Below, one piece after another: positions 23,256 through 35,478 of a DNA stretch of 64,000 bases. Numbering within the stretch: the first letter of the stretch is position 1; each line of letters starts with the position of its first letter. Position numbers and translations under genes: made by a program. The notes below the pieces were generated by a model, which had not been told where the DNA came from, did not search any database, and saw only the letters and a list, made by a program, of their open reading frames with translations. The DNA is from Lithospermum erythrorhizon. Taxonomy: Eukaryota > Streptophyta > Magnoliopsida > Boraginales > Boraginaceae. Location of the stretch: NCBI GenBank assembly GCA_019722365.1, contig JADFUC010000528.1:186001-250000 (forward strand), in the 5' to 3' direction.

Positions 23256-23830
23256 AGATAGCTACGGAGTACAAAACTGCCCCCTATTTTCCTAAATCTA
23301 TTTTAAGTTTTTAACTACCGCCAACAGAATGAGATAAAGATATTGAATCCATGTGCTCTCAGCATTCATAAACCCAACCAATTCATAGAATATATAAAAA
23401 ACGACAAATTACTGAGCCGTTTCATCAACTGAACTGCATGACAACTAAGTGCGGGCATAAATAGTTGACACGTAACGTTTCTTCACCTAGGACAAACTAC
23501 ATAAAGCTTCCACTTACACGTTGTCCAGACTATCTCAACCTTTAATTTTTATACTAAAATTGTGAAACCGCCAGGTTATCCATCTTTGAGATTTCTGTCT
23601 GAAATATTACAGATGAATTAATTGCTTAATATGTTTCAATTGCTCTTTATGAAAATAAACTCACACTCTATGACAGCGAAATAATTGATATTTAACACTT
23701 TAATTTTTTATTAATTAAACTATGTGTTGGATTTTAATTTTTATTCATGGTGCTAGTGATTGGAGAATTGTTAATGTCGATTTGTTATGATGAAGGTTGA
23801 TCATATCCATGCACATGTAGGGTGGACAAA

Positions 23831-23995
23831 AGATGCCCATCAATCGTAGGACAAAATATTAAAAATCATTTGGTAAGACGCCCATCGATTCTAGGACAAA
23901 ATTAAAAATATTTAAATCAAAGGATGCCCAACAATTCTAGGGGAACAAAATTAAAATCATTTTCTTAAGATGCACATCGATTCTGGAGTTATATT
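23831..23995 (+). repeat. Degenerate tandem repeat, about 48-base unit
   Basis: About three and a half units begin with aagatgcccatcgattctag or a close variant and continue with gacaaaattaaaa. Starts are near 23830, 23875, 23930 and 23970. Confidence 0.65.
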
Positions 23996-24650
23996 TAGAT
24001 ATTTACCTCTTAGTTGTAAGCATGATGTTTATAAGGATAATATGATAATTGCACGTTATTAATTAGTTTCTTTTTGTAATGGAGATCTTTCATTAAATGT
24101 TAATATTAATCCTCCTATTAATTAGTTTTCTTTTTGTAATAAATATATTTCATTAAATACTAATACCAACATTAAAACTTCCTAAACCCAAAAAAATACT
24201 CACAAATTTTCAGAAAATATGTAAGAATAAAACTCCATTGAAGCAAATTGCTAAAGAGCAATAATCAAACCCGAAATTACAAAAATTGAATAAAAAATGG
24301 TAAAAAATAGAAAAAATAGAAGTAGGTAATTTTTTTGAATCATTAGAGTAATTAATTCGCCTTGGATTTTTTTTTCAATTTAAAGTAAAATACCATGTTG
24401 AAATTGACAAAACATGGTTGAATTGCTTTGGATTATACTGCATTTCGTTTGATGCAATATTAGATGTGTGATGTTATTGTTGTTACCTGTAATTATTTTT
24501 AAAGTTTATTTGTTAAATCAATTTATTGTAGTTTTGTATGATGATGCTTGAAACCTAGGGTGTGAATTCGTGAATCAAGTGTTATGATTTTCTAATGTAG
24601 TGTTGTTGATGAAGATGACTTGATTTGATTATTCTAAGAATTGCTTAGTG
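23996..24650. other. AT-rich intergenic
   Basis: No gene seen. A near-duplicate pair of phrases (attaattagttt-ctttttgtaat-atttcattaaat) occurs at about 24060 and 24118, pointing to a short local duplication. Confidence 0.4.
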
Positions 24651-25800
24651 TTCAAGTATGCTCGATATACCAACTTCTTGAATGTAATGGTATCTCAAGT
24701 GATTAATATAATACCATGTATGACTATATTAATGCACCGCTAATACATATATACCATACCCACAACAAATTGATGGAAGATACATATTCTCATATAAAAT
24801 AAAAATTACTTTGATATTATATTATCCAATACCATATCAATGCATATAATAATTTTTATTATGTCACAAAAAATATCATGTATCCTTACAAATTGGTATA
24901 CCATATTCTTGAATATAATTATATTTGTTTTGATGAATATAATACCATATATGAATATGATATTACTGCACGTGAAATTATTTTAGTTGGAGGTATTTTA
25001 TTAAGTGCATTTTGAATTCCATAACAATTAATGTAATATTATATATGAGAATATGATTATATTTATGTGGTTTGAATGCTACTCAAGTGAGTGCAGAGTC
25101 GGTTTATTTTATAAAATACCATATCTATGTATACAATGGTATACCACATAATCATTATACATGACAATGTTATTGACATGTGTTTTGTGTTTTGGATACC
25201 TTAGCTAATGAGCGCACACCAACCATCGTCCAATATCCACCATCATGGAGACTGAGATTAACTCAAGAGATGAGAGAGATGAGGAAGTATGTGGTAGAAG
25301 ATCGGAAGAAACTGAAGAACAAGAAGTTGAAAAAACAAATGAAAATTGATGTGTTGAATGTTTAGGGAATTTTCTTTACAATATATGTTATTTTTTATTC
25401 TATTTATACCATTCTCTGATATAGTCCTGCTTGTATCCTTAATAAAACTAGTGTATACCATTATTAAAAAACAGATGGTATTTCAGTACTACTTTTACAT
25501 ACCATACCCATAATAGAAATGATATTTCAAACATAATCACATATAATTTTTCACATCGTCTTATGTAACAACACCATCATATTATAATGATATTTTTAGT
25601 GATGGTGTTACATACCATACTTAGATATCAATATGATATTATTAGCATATTCAAGTATAAAAAATATTACTGGTTACAATCAAATTAATAAGGAATTGTC
25701 TAAATCTGGTGCATATCATTAGTAAAAATATAATGATATTTTAGTACTGTTGATGCATACCATACCCAAAATACAAATGGTATACCATACAATTTAAATG
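24651..25800 (+). repeat. Region rich in ATACCAT / ATGGTAT words
   Basis: The words ataccat or its complement atggtat recur at least fifteen times in this 1.15-kb stretch, often as ataccatacc or as the pair ggtataccata. Units are not in a fixed register, so this is not a simple tandem array. The short open frame at 25180-25365 (lysine-rich end) is inside it; I cannot assign it. The same words appear again at 34675-34735. The rest of 25800-26683 is AT-rich with no gene seen. Confidence 0.5.
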
Positions 25801-26683
25801 AAATTAAGTGCTGGTGAAAATTAATTTGATATTTTCGTATTTATTTGAAGATTTGAGAGTATTTTGATGGATTTTAAATTTGCTTAAAAATGACATGTTT
25901 ATAGATGGATTGATTACAAAATCTAAATCAATTTCAAAATTAAATAGATTCAATGCAAGTCTAATATAAAAAAAAGAAAACAAAGAAGGAAAAACAAAGA
26001 AAATAAGGCACCTAGATATAATTTGATCTTGCCTATTTTATAAAGAAAATTAAAAACCGAATTTCCAAACTGGCCCTACTCCTATTGCATATTAGTCATC
26101 GATCAAAAGGTAAGTGTCTAAGAAAACTCAATTCCGGGGACAATATATTAAATTATTTCGTTTGTTAGATTGTTTTGGAAAATGTTAAAACCTTTAACCT
26201 AAAGGCAAGTTATATGTTACTTACGTTTCGAAATGCATACGTAGCGAATCGTGGATGTGTCTTAACCGACTGCTGTATCGATAATTTTTCATAAATCAAC
26301 TCATACGGGGTTGCTTAACTTCTATTAGAGGAGTCGAATCTATACCAAAGAAAGTCGTAGTTGCTGCCAACAAATAACCACTTTTTTACTAATTGAACAT
26401 GCCGTAACATTGTAAGATTGTTTAGGGACACACTATAACTCGACCATGAATAATAAACACTTCCTAGATTCATGCAATCATGTATAATTAGTACTCCGTA
26501 TTATTTATGAAAATAGAGAATCATTCACTTTTAATCACTTATGATTGATTAACTTTAAAAGTTTTATTGTATCTTTAATGAAACAAGACTTGGGTCATAT
26601 AAAATTTCAATCAACGAATCATTATTACTGTATTACGGTATTTTTAAATACTTCATTTGTTCAATAATATTATTTAAATGGTA

Positions 26684-26943
26684 CTCACTCCGTCTACATA
26701 AAAAATTATCACATTTTAATTTTAATGAGTTGACTTTTTTCAATTTTGAACTCAAATAACTTTTTAATGTGTTATATATTTGTTTGGAAAAAATATATCA
26801 ATATGTAGTATTTTCAATATACTTTACTATTAACTTGATAATTTTGATTCAAATCAAAGTTTTGAATGTCAATCAAGATTGTAAAATTTGTTAATCTTGA
26901 CCATGAAAAGGCAAACTTGACAATCTTTTAAGGATGGAAGTAG
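26684..26943. mobile_element. Stowaway-like MITE
   Basis: Both ends are flanked by TA. The left end reads CTCACTCCGTCTACATAAA and the right end, read inward on the other strand, CTACTTCCATCCTTAAAA, the imperfect CTCCCTCCGTCC-type inverted ends of Tc1/mariner-derived MITEs. The 260-base interior folds back on itself at low identity. No coding capacity. Confidence 0.65.
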
Positions 26944-28065
26944 TAACTTTGGGTGGTTTACCGTTTATATTTTGAGCTTAGTATATGGTTATGTATGTAT
27001 CTATGATTAAAAAACGCATAAATAACGAGTAATTTCTTGAGTCAATAATTATTAGGTTTCACAACATGAACGATCATCTATGTTTACTCATGTCAACGGT
27101 TGATTATTTATGTTACAAATTGTCCAAGTCGATCACTTATGTTTGCAAAGTGTACTAGATTGGTTTCCATCCAAGAAATCGACTAAACCCTATTCAATAA
27201 AAATTAAAGCAAAAAATTAAAAATTAAAAATTAAAAAATTAAAGCAAAAATTAAAATATTAGCCTTAGAGGGTTATTTTAAAGGGTCAAATGGGATATTT
27301 TTAAAGGTTATTTTAGTCATTTCGCATAAAAATATTAAAGCAAAAAATTAAAATCCTTTATGTAATCTAATCAAATTTTAGAGTTTCATGATTTCAAAAT
27401 GGACTCTCCCTTCTACTCCTATTCAATAAAAAGTGGCAATTTTGAGCTCCACCACAAAACTTCGACTACTAAGAGGTACAAGAGAGTCCGGTTATGATTC
27501 TATTAAGAATCTTAATAAAATTTATTTTGTTAAGATACAAGATACTATGCTCAACATGTGTATATTGCGTTAACTGTATTCACAAATGCTAAACTTTATA
27601 ATGCAATAACATAAGAATTACGGAGTATAATAATATATATATACTTTTGTAAATTGGCCTATAAGAACTTAAAAATAGCTAAAAAAAACCTATAACAATT
27701 AAAAAAGTGCAAAATAAGTCATTTAAAAATCTTAATAATACAAAATCTTAATAGCACTCTAACTTACATTTGAACTACAATAGACAAAGGACAACCAACA
27801 AATACCTCTTTTTCAACCCTCAAATGTGCAGTGACAACCAACAACAGACCTTTTTCAACCCTCAACAAATGAAACTTTTACTTCATACAAAAACATCAAA
27901 ATACTACCCGCCAAAAGAAATGAAATGATTAAACTTTTTAATACGTAAAAGGATCAAAAGATTCATTTTTATTAAAGAAAATGATTAAATTTTTATTTAT
28001 AATTTCCGCTAAATAAAATTCATGGAAGGAGACATTGATTCTGCCGCTTCAGAATAATTGAATCT
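26944..28065. other. Intergenic, repeat-like
   Basis: No gene seen. About 27020-27180 has phrases such as gatcacttatgtttgc that recall dispersed plant repeats. About 27195-27360 repeats the phrase attaaagcaaaaaattaaa at least three times. Confidence 0.4.
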
Positions 28066-28147
28066 TTTATTGAGCAAGTAGCGGAAAGTATTATTCATAT
28101 TAGATTAGTTTTACTATTGGGTCTACCCCAATTATATTAGGTTTAAT
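28066..28147 (+). repeat. Left part of an LTR-like repeat, split by a copia insertion
   Basis: This stretch continues, after the copia element, at 33535-33620, and the joined text aligns with 34335-34480: gaaagtattattca, attatattaggttta and tatttgcctataaatag occur in the same order. The copia element therefore landed inside an older repeat. The second copy is followed by tggtatcaagcc, which resembles a tRNA-Met primer-binding site, so these may be LTRs of a small element of about 0.7 kb interior. Confidence 0.5.
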
Positions 28148-28396
28148 TGTTGGTTTAGTAGCTCGGACATGGTCGGGAGTTATAGGTCCCAACCCATGTC
28201 CCGATCTTTCTACATGTGGAGTTAGTAGGAGTTCGGGACTTGCCAAAGTCCCGACCTTCTCCCGATGTCGGACCTGTATTTCGATCTAGCATTTTGTATT
28301 GTTCGACCTAGTGTTTGTATAGGAAGCCTATTAGCTATTGTGTATAAATTGTACTCTAAACTCATTATTTTATACAAGGAATCATTATTTCCTACA
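28148..28396 (+). repeat. 5' LTR of element L
   Basis: Aligns with 33309-33534: gacatggtcgggagttatag, gttagtaggagttc, cccgaccttctcccgat, ttagctattgt and tatacaa-gaatcattattt. It ends cctaca directly before the primer-binding site. The exact first base is uncertain within 28148-28152. Confidence 0.85.
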
Positions 28397-28444
28397 TGGT
28401 ACAGAGCCAATATTCATCATCTAAACCCTAATTTTTTTTTCTTC

Positions 28445-30350
28445 ATGGCCGATAACTCCACCGCAGGCGGTGGGGCTGTTCTCGACTAACCCCTCCGAAA
28501 ATCCTCTTGATGATAGAACTTCCCTCTATTATCTCAGTAATCAAGATTTACCAGGGCTGGTTATTACTCCAGTTGTGTTTCTAGGTTTCAATTATGATGA
28601 ATGGTCAAAGTCCATTCTTTTTTATCCCTTTTTTTTTCGCAGAAGTTACATTTTATTAATGGTTTGAGGCGAAGCCTACAGATTCGCTTACTCTTGAGGC
28701 GTGGCAGGTGTTGTAGGCTACGTTGGTGCAATAGGTGATGAACACCATTGATCCTACTTTGCATAGATCTATTCCTTTTTTTTCGGAGGTGCTTCCGTTA
28801 TGGGAGATATCAAGGAAGCTGGGGTGATGGTAGACCCGCGCTAGCCTCGCTTGTACGGGCGTGTTCAAGGAACTCGTGGGGGCCGTTGCACTGCCCGTGA
28901 TACAACAGCGGCACCATTTTTTGTCCGCCGTACATCTCCGCCGCAGCTATGCTGGCGAAGAAATAAGGGGGTGATGCAGGTTCGGTGGTTGCGCATTTAG
29001 AGGGAGTTCTCGCCCTTTCCTCTCGATCAATGGAACAAACTCATGAGTCTTTGGTACAAGTTCTCTACTATACCTTGGACAACTCTATGATAGGCGCGAG
29101 ATCTTTACTACCTTAGATTATCGATACTGAGGCCACTTCATGCTACAGTAATTTCGCATGTTTATTTGATCAAGTATGAGGGCCCCTGTGGTTCTCGTGG
29201 TTTTGCATGATAGTAGTGTCATTCATGCTATGAGACGTGGGCTTGGTTTTCGTGATACTATTACCTCAGAATGTTGTTTATGTTCCTACCTTGAGCTGCA
29301 ACCTTATTTCTACTTCTAAATTGATGGATGATTGTTCATGTGATATCTCATTTACTCATACTTTGTGCGTTTTCGTGACCGAACTACCAAGATAGCGATT
29401 GAGCGGGTGAATGTAGGGTGGACTATACTATTTCAAAGAACTCGTAAATATGTGGCAACTGCGGTCGGGCAAGTAACAGAAAGCTGCAGTTATGGCATAG
29501 TAGACTAGGCACCCTTCCAGAGAAAGTATTATCATATTTACCATTTTTAGTAGGGCTAGTTTACATTTACCTATAATCTCAGAGATTTGTCATAAAGCCA
29601 AATGCACTCGTGATATTTTTTTATGACAAGATAATAGAACCGCTTGTTGTTTTGAGTTAATTCATTGTGATCTTTAAGGACCCTATCGGGTTACGTCTTC
29701 TTGTGGTGCTCGTTTTTTCCTTACTTTAGTTGATGATTTCTTGCGTGTTGTGTAGGTTGTTTTGTTGCATGATAAGACTAAAGTGTATTATGTGTTTCTT
29801 AGATTCATTTCCATGATTAAAAGACAGTTTGGGGGTGAGGTGTGTCGTGTACGAAGTGACAACGACACAGAGTTTCATTGCCTGAAACCTTATTTTTCTA
29901 GTCTCGGGGATAGTTTCAAACCGCCGTGTTGGTACTCTATAATGTATCGGCCGAGTTGAAAAAAGACATCGTCACATTTTATCTGTGGGTCTTATTTTAC
30001 AAGCCATGGACATCTTCCTATCGAAGTCTGGGTGAGGAGCGCTGGGGTTGTATATTAATTAATCGAACTCCCCTTCTAGTATTTTTGGCTTTTAAATACC
30101 CCTATGAGATATTATACGTTGTTTCTCCCTGCTTATGATGAAGGAGAGTCTTTGGGTGTTTATATGGTCATGACTCATGGCCCAAAGGTGATAAGTTTGC
30201 TACCGTAGCTTGACGCTGTGTTTGTTGGTTATCCATCCATAAAAGGGGTGGAAGCTATTTCCATGTTCAAAGCCGTGAATACTTTGTGTCTCGTGGATGT
30301 TGTTTCTTCTATGAGAAAGAATTTCCATTTGAGGGTGTCGATTATGATGG
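28445..30350 (+). pseudogene. gag and integrase of element L (broken)
   Basis: Gag starts near 28445 (MADNSTAGGG) and shifts frame to read STNPSENPLDDRTSLYYLSN and FNYDEWSKSILF near 28480-28610. After a poorly readable stretch, the GAG-pre-integrase (LWHSRLG-like) is near 29490-29530. The integrase core is seen at 29762-29900 (LLHDKTKVYYVFLRF, then MIKRQFGGEVCRVRSDN) and the downstream region at 30060-30340 (INRTP, KVISLLP, VFVGYPSIKG, CFFYEKEFPFEG). Many frameshifts. Short open frames listed by position inside this span are pieces of the polyprotein or shadows. Confidence 0.8.
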
Positions 30351-30609
30351 AACACACAGAAGAGACTACACACTGGTGGTGGCATCCGAACCATGGTCAC
30401 GTAGTAGCCGCCGGTTCGATTTAGGTGAGGCCGAACCGATGGCCCATGTAGTAGCATCGCTGCTCGACCTGCCGCCGCATTACCAGGGAGGCCGAGGTCT
30501 CGACACCAAGCCGGGTTCGGTGAGGATGGACGATGGCTACCGAGGTGGCCGTTGGTTCCGTAATGAAGTGACCGAGACCTACAACACCAATTTACGTGTT
30601 CCGGCCTAG

Positions 30610-31735
30610 GGTCGCGGTCAAGTAATATAATGAATAAGAACGAGTATCGCCTCACAAATTCCAATATACTAAATACTAGGTCTTTTTCTTAATCCCACTC
30701 AACTAATAATAATTAAAGAGTACATTTAAATCTAGACTACTTAACTAAATTGACTAAGCAATTAAATTAGCTAATACTAAATGAATGCACAAAAAGTGAA
30801 TCTTAGTTAATATTCTACATAGTCAGACACACGATTTCATCGATCGGGCCGATTCAACTACTCCGCAAGTAGTTATTTATTAAGTCAAAACAAAATCATT
30901 CCTATACGATAGATATTACTTCTCAGTTAACACCAATTAAGTCTCCTAAGAAACTAACTATATCTCTATGATAGCTTAAAATAGGAGATCTTTTTAATAA
31001 CATATGCTTATTAAATTGCACATGGCATTACCTATATCTCTATGGTAATTGAAACATGTGTTCTGATTATTAATTCGTAAGTGACAACCCTATTTCTAGC
31101 AATTAATCACTTATATGAACGACTTAATATTGATATCAAGATATTAAATACTAATTATGCACAATAATCGACTATTTAAACTAGGAAATAAATTAACTCC
31201 AAGAAAATCAAATCATCCGATCCAACTACATCATGGTCCTGACTAATAATAAAATTAGTTCATAATAAAAGACATAAATAAATACATGAAATTAATGGCA
31301 TTCATCCTTAATAATAAAAATATCTTGAATTAGAATTATTCGAACCAATTAAAAGTAATCAACTCCAATGGTAATTAACTTCTCAATTGCTTCTTGCCAG
31401 CTCCCAATGGTGTGCCAAAAAACTCCAACAAAGATGATGATTTCTTTTTCTAGATATTCAGAGATGTCCCTTTTTTACTCTAACTCCTCCTCTTTTATAG
31501 GTTGCCATAACCTAATATTAATGCTTAATCCTTTATTCTTGGATCATGACTCATATAAATTTTAGTGGATCGCTTCATATTTCAATTCAACGCCGATTCC
31601 TTTACTTTAACCGATAATTGCCTAAACTCAAATAAAACGAAACAAGTGCAAATTATATCGGATTGGGCGCAAAAATAACACGCCTACGTAATTAGGGCCT
31701 CAAACACTATATAATAAACACTTATCGTAGACTCA
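30610..31735. mobile_element. AT-rich insertion inside element L
   Basis: The copia polyprotein text stops near 30600 and resumes near 31800-31900. The inserted text is AT-rich, non-coding on both strands and of a style seen in retrotransposon LTRs; on the minus strand it holds a basal promoter-like cctataaaagagg near 31500. Ends and orientation are not resolved, and no target duplication was found, so it could be a solo LTR. Confidence 0.4.
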
Positions 31736-31899
31736 CTGGTAGGGACATAGGGTTCGCTTCTACTCCCCGCACATCTCGTAGACTTTGTGACATGTGATGA
31801 ACCATCCCCGTCAAGATTCAATTGCTTCCTCCTATCTCATGTATTTCAGATCCTCTTTAACATTGTTTGGAGTTATGACTTATTTTTTGTTGGACACAG

Positions 31900-33300
31900 G
31901 GTTTTCTTGCTGCTATTACTGCAGGTGTTGAACCTAAATCCTATCTTCAGGCATCGAAGGATTCAAGTTGGTGTGCAGCTATGTTGAGTGAGATACGTGC
32001 TTTGGAGGATAATGGCACGTGGAGTCTAGTTGACTTACCTCCAAGCAAGAAGGCTCTAGGGAGCCGATGGGTGTACAAGATTGGCACAACTCGGATGGAG
32101 CTGAGCGGCCCTGCGCGAGACTTGTGGTATTTGGTAATCATCGTAACGGGCGGATTTGACTATTATGATACATTCGCACTGTGAGCTAAGATGGCTACCG
32201 TCAACATTCTTAGCTGTTGCAATGCTTCGAGGGTAGATACTACACGATGGACGTGCATAATATTTTTTTGCGTGGAGATCTCCACATGAGGAGGTATATA
32301 TGAAACTTCCACTGTGTTTTGATCATAGTGAACCCAACAAAGTTTGTCGTCTCGCGTAGTTATTGTATGAACTAAATAGGCACTCGTTGTTGGTTAGCTA
32401 AACTACCTACAACTTTGATTTCTTATGGGTTTACTCGCCCGCCGGATTCCTTTCTTTATTCTCTTATGTTCGTGATGGTATTCCGCTTGTTCGTTCTTGT
32501 ATACGTTGATGATATGATTATTTCTGGCACTGATTTGACTACAATGGATAATTTCAAGAAGTATATCGCTCTTTGTTTCACATGAAAGATCTAGGTCCTA
32601 AACTATTTTTTGGGTATTGGAGGAGCCGCCACTGAATTTCTTTATGTCAGAGAAAGTATGCTTTGGACATTATTAATGAGTGTGGTTTGTTGGGTAGTCG
32701 TCCTGCAGCTTTTCCCATGGAACCAAATCATAAACTTGGCTCATCTGTTAGTGCGCGGTTAGCGTAGGGGAGAAGTATAGGCGTTTGGTTGGGAGGCTGA
32801 TTTATCTCTCTTATACTGGGCCCTAATATTGCCTATGTTGCATATCTTTTTCTCGCTTATGTGAGCCAGAGAGGACCATTGAATGCAAAGACTGTAGTAG
32901 TATCGTTTCCTCAAGAATTCGCCCGGTCGTGAATTCTATTACTTGAAATGATTCTCGACTTGAGATTGTCCGGTTATGTGACGATTGGGCGCCCCTCAGG
33001 AGCCTGACGTGTCATTGGGGATTACCGCATGTTTGGGCATCGATCATACTTCCATGTGTTCAGTGTATAGTAAAGATAGTCGGCCACCTTACATTTGACT
33101 TACAATCTTGTTTTCCATGAGCCAAACACATCGAGATTGATTGTCATTTTATTCGGGATGTTATTCAAGAGGAGACTATTTTGCTTCTCATGTCTCCACT
33201 TCTTCACGCCTTGCAAACATCTTTACTACAAGTCTTCGAGGCGCGAATTTGATATTTTGATGAACAAGGCAATTGTGATCTTCTAAGGGCTCCAACTCGA
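31900..33300 (+). pseudogene. Reverse transcriptase and RNase H of element L (broken)
   Basis: From 31905 the frame reads FLAAITAGVEPKSYLQASKD, then ALEDNGTWSLVDLPPSKKAL and SRWVYKIGT; after frameshifts come EEVYMKLP (32290), VDD-like text with a stop at about 32510, HMKDLGP (32580), QRKYALDIINECGLLGSRP (32648-32705), a degraded RNase H and EPNTSRLIVI (33122). It ends with GLQLEGSVL just before the 3' LTR. These are the ordered blocks of a copia RT-RNase H. Confidence 0.85.
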
Positions 33301-33308
33301 GGGGAGTG

Positions 33309-33534
33309 TGTTATTTTGTAAGAAAATGGACATGGTCGGGAGTTATAGGTCCCGACTCCATGTCCCGACGTTTTGACATGTAGAGTTAGTAGGAGTTCAA
33401 AGCAAAGTCCCGACCTTCTCCCGATTTCGACCTCGTATTTCGACCTAGTATTTGTATAGAAAGCCCATTAGCTATTGTATATAAATTGTACTATAAACTT
33501 ATTATTTTATACAAAGAATCATTATTTCCCTACA
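33309..33534 (+). repeat. 3' LTR of element L
   Basis: Starts TGTTATTTTGTAAG after a purine-rich tract and ends ccctaca. It differs from the 5' LTR by scattered substitutions and small gaps, so the insertion is not recent. Confidence 0.85.
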
Positions 33535-35377
33535 TTGTTTATTTGCCTATAAATAGTGGTACCTATAATTGAAAATATTTTATCTCGATGTCGATCCAAG
33601 ATCTTGAGAAAAATAAAAGTTTATGCTGCATGGCGGGTGACTTACCACCATTACATAGCCATCCACTGACAATTTATATTTTTTTTTAGTTAATATCTCC
33701 GGCGTTCATATAATATCAGTTTATTCTAAAATTGCTTTCCAGTACCATGCGCTTTTTTTTGTAATGTTATGAGATTTTATGGTGAAATGATACGACATAC
33801 AGTAGAGGATTATTGAGAATAAAGATTATGCCATTATTAGCTTTGGATCATGGACAATTTGATTTGGTATTTGCTATAAGATGCTCCTTCCGTTTCGCCT
33901 ACTACGAATGGAGGGCGATGTGAGAATGAACCACAAGGCAGACCTCCGTCGGTGAAATTATTTTCATGCGGTCTCACATAGCCTCCGCCGTCTGGATACC
34001 TTATTTTATATCATCACAATGGTTTCAATGTCGATCTACTGTAAATTGCTAAATTTTATTATGATGAAATTTTTCCCGAATATAATGTCTATTTGAACCC
34101 AAACGCCTAGGTAACCCTATAACAATTTTTTTTTATTGTTTGGGATCCAAATATGTGTCAGATTCAATTGATCTTTGATTCGAAAAGAAAGGCGTTTCCC
34201 TTTGTTTTAAATCGACTGCATTCGAAAATAATGGCATTTCCCGACAGCCTATTGTCCGACGAGTCCTATACGTATTGCTCGACGAGTCCAATATAGTGCC
34301 CATGCTCCCTTGACATTAATGTTGTGCATATCGAGCAAGAAGAAAGTATTATTCATTAGGTTAGTTTTATTATTAAATGTAACCTAATTATATTAGGTTT
34401 AACTTATTTGCCTATAAATAGCACACCTACTTGTAATCTTATATTTTATCATGGTATCAAGCCGAAGATCTTGAGATTTTATTCAATCGAATTTGGTGCA
34501 GAAACAAAAAGTCATTGAATAATTGACAATCATTGATGAAGGATTAAATTACAACCTTTAAGCTACTATCGCGACTAAATCCTACTTTCAATTTTTTTGA
34601 TCAATTCAAGAATCTGCTCCACTATTTTGGGATCATTTCACTAATTAACTCATTTTTGATATATCATATATTTTTAGGTATGGTATGGATAATTTCTAAT
34701 GAAATACCATTTTCCTCAAGAACACGGTATACTATATTTAGCACACATTCTTTTGTATTAAATAAATATAAACTATTTTGAAAAACTAATATTTATTGAT
34801 AGGATTATATTACAAAAAGGAATATAATTAATAGGGGTTGGTAGGATTCTATTATAAAAGGAATGTAATTAGTGGAATTTATTTTTTATATATTTAAATT
34901 AAAAAGCTGCAATTACCATCTTATTCTTGTAAGCAAGATGCTTACAATTTAACATTCTAATTAAAAATCAAGAATCATTTCGGAAAAAAAAATTAAAGAA
35001 CGAAATAAATTTTCATTTGTTCAAGAATAGTTAAAGTGGGTTTATTTATATGATAGACAATATTATGATTCGGTACTATTTTGATATGTTATTAAAGATA
35101 TTATTATGATTGGATAGTAGTTGTAATACATCTCTTTTATTCTAGATAATTAATAATTATAAATCATAGACTTAATATAATTACATCATATCACAATTAC
35201 TATTAAATCTATCAAATGACAATAATATTTAATAATACCTCTAATAATTTTGAAAATGCATGTGGCCAAATATATATGTTATGAAAAATGAAAAAGAGTG
35301 AATGTAGACACTCATAGAATGAAAGTGAGTAATAGTCAGTTCTAAAATATTTACAAATTTGGAATTCTTGAAATCAT
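33535..35377. other. Interrupted LTR-like repeat, then AT-rich promoter-side DNA
   Basis: 33535-33620 is the right part of the repeat split by element L; 34335-34480 is its second copy. Between them is about 0.7 kb of non-coding DNA with no recognisable protein. 34675-34735 carries several ATGGTAT/ATACCAT words like those at 24651-25800. 34790-34880 repeats a phrase of the form tagga-tatattataaaaagga. The last part is the upstream region of the prolamin-like gene. Confidence 0.4.
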
Positions 35378-35385
35378 TATAAATA
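35378..35385 (+). promoter_or_regulatory. TATA box of the prolamin-like gene
   Basis: TATAAATA, 101 bases upstream of the ATG at 35479, in the context cattataaatagactc. Confidence 0.65.
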
Positions 35386-35478
35386 GACTCAAACTTTTGC
35401 AACAACAAACATTCTTTAACTTTTATTTCATCAAATCTTAACTAACCCGTAAAGTTCATTTTCTAATCATACAACTTA

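Larger units (their letters stand above)
28148..33534 (+). mobile_element. copia retrotransposon with both LTRs (element L)
   Basis: 5' LTR at 28148-28396, primer-binding site tggtacagagcc at 28397, gag-protease-integrase to about 30350, an unrelated insertion at about 30610-31735, reverse transcriptase and RNase H to about 33290, a purine-rich tract (cgaggggagtg) and 3' LTR at 33309-33534. Flanking ttgtt on the right and a similar ttgtt overlapping the left LTR start suggest a five-base target duplication whose left copy is not cleanly separable. All reading frames carry stops, so the element is inactive. Confidence 0.85.

Noticed and set aside
25180..25365. 61-codon lysine-rich frame as a small gene
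   Set aside because: No homology recognised, low-complexity end, sits in the ATACCAT-rich stretch.
30200..30664. 154-codon minus-strand frame
   Set aside because: Shadow of the copia polyprotein and its insertion on the plus strand.
33886..34025. Possible Stowaway MITE (ctccttccgtttcgcc)
   Set aside because: No matching opposite end and no TA duplication.
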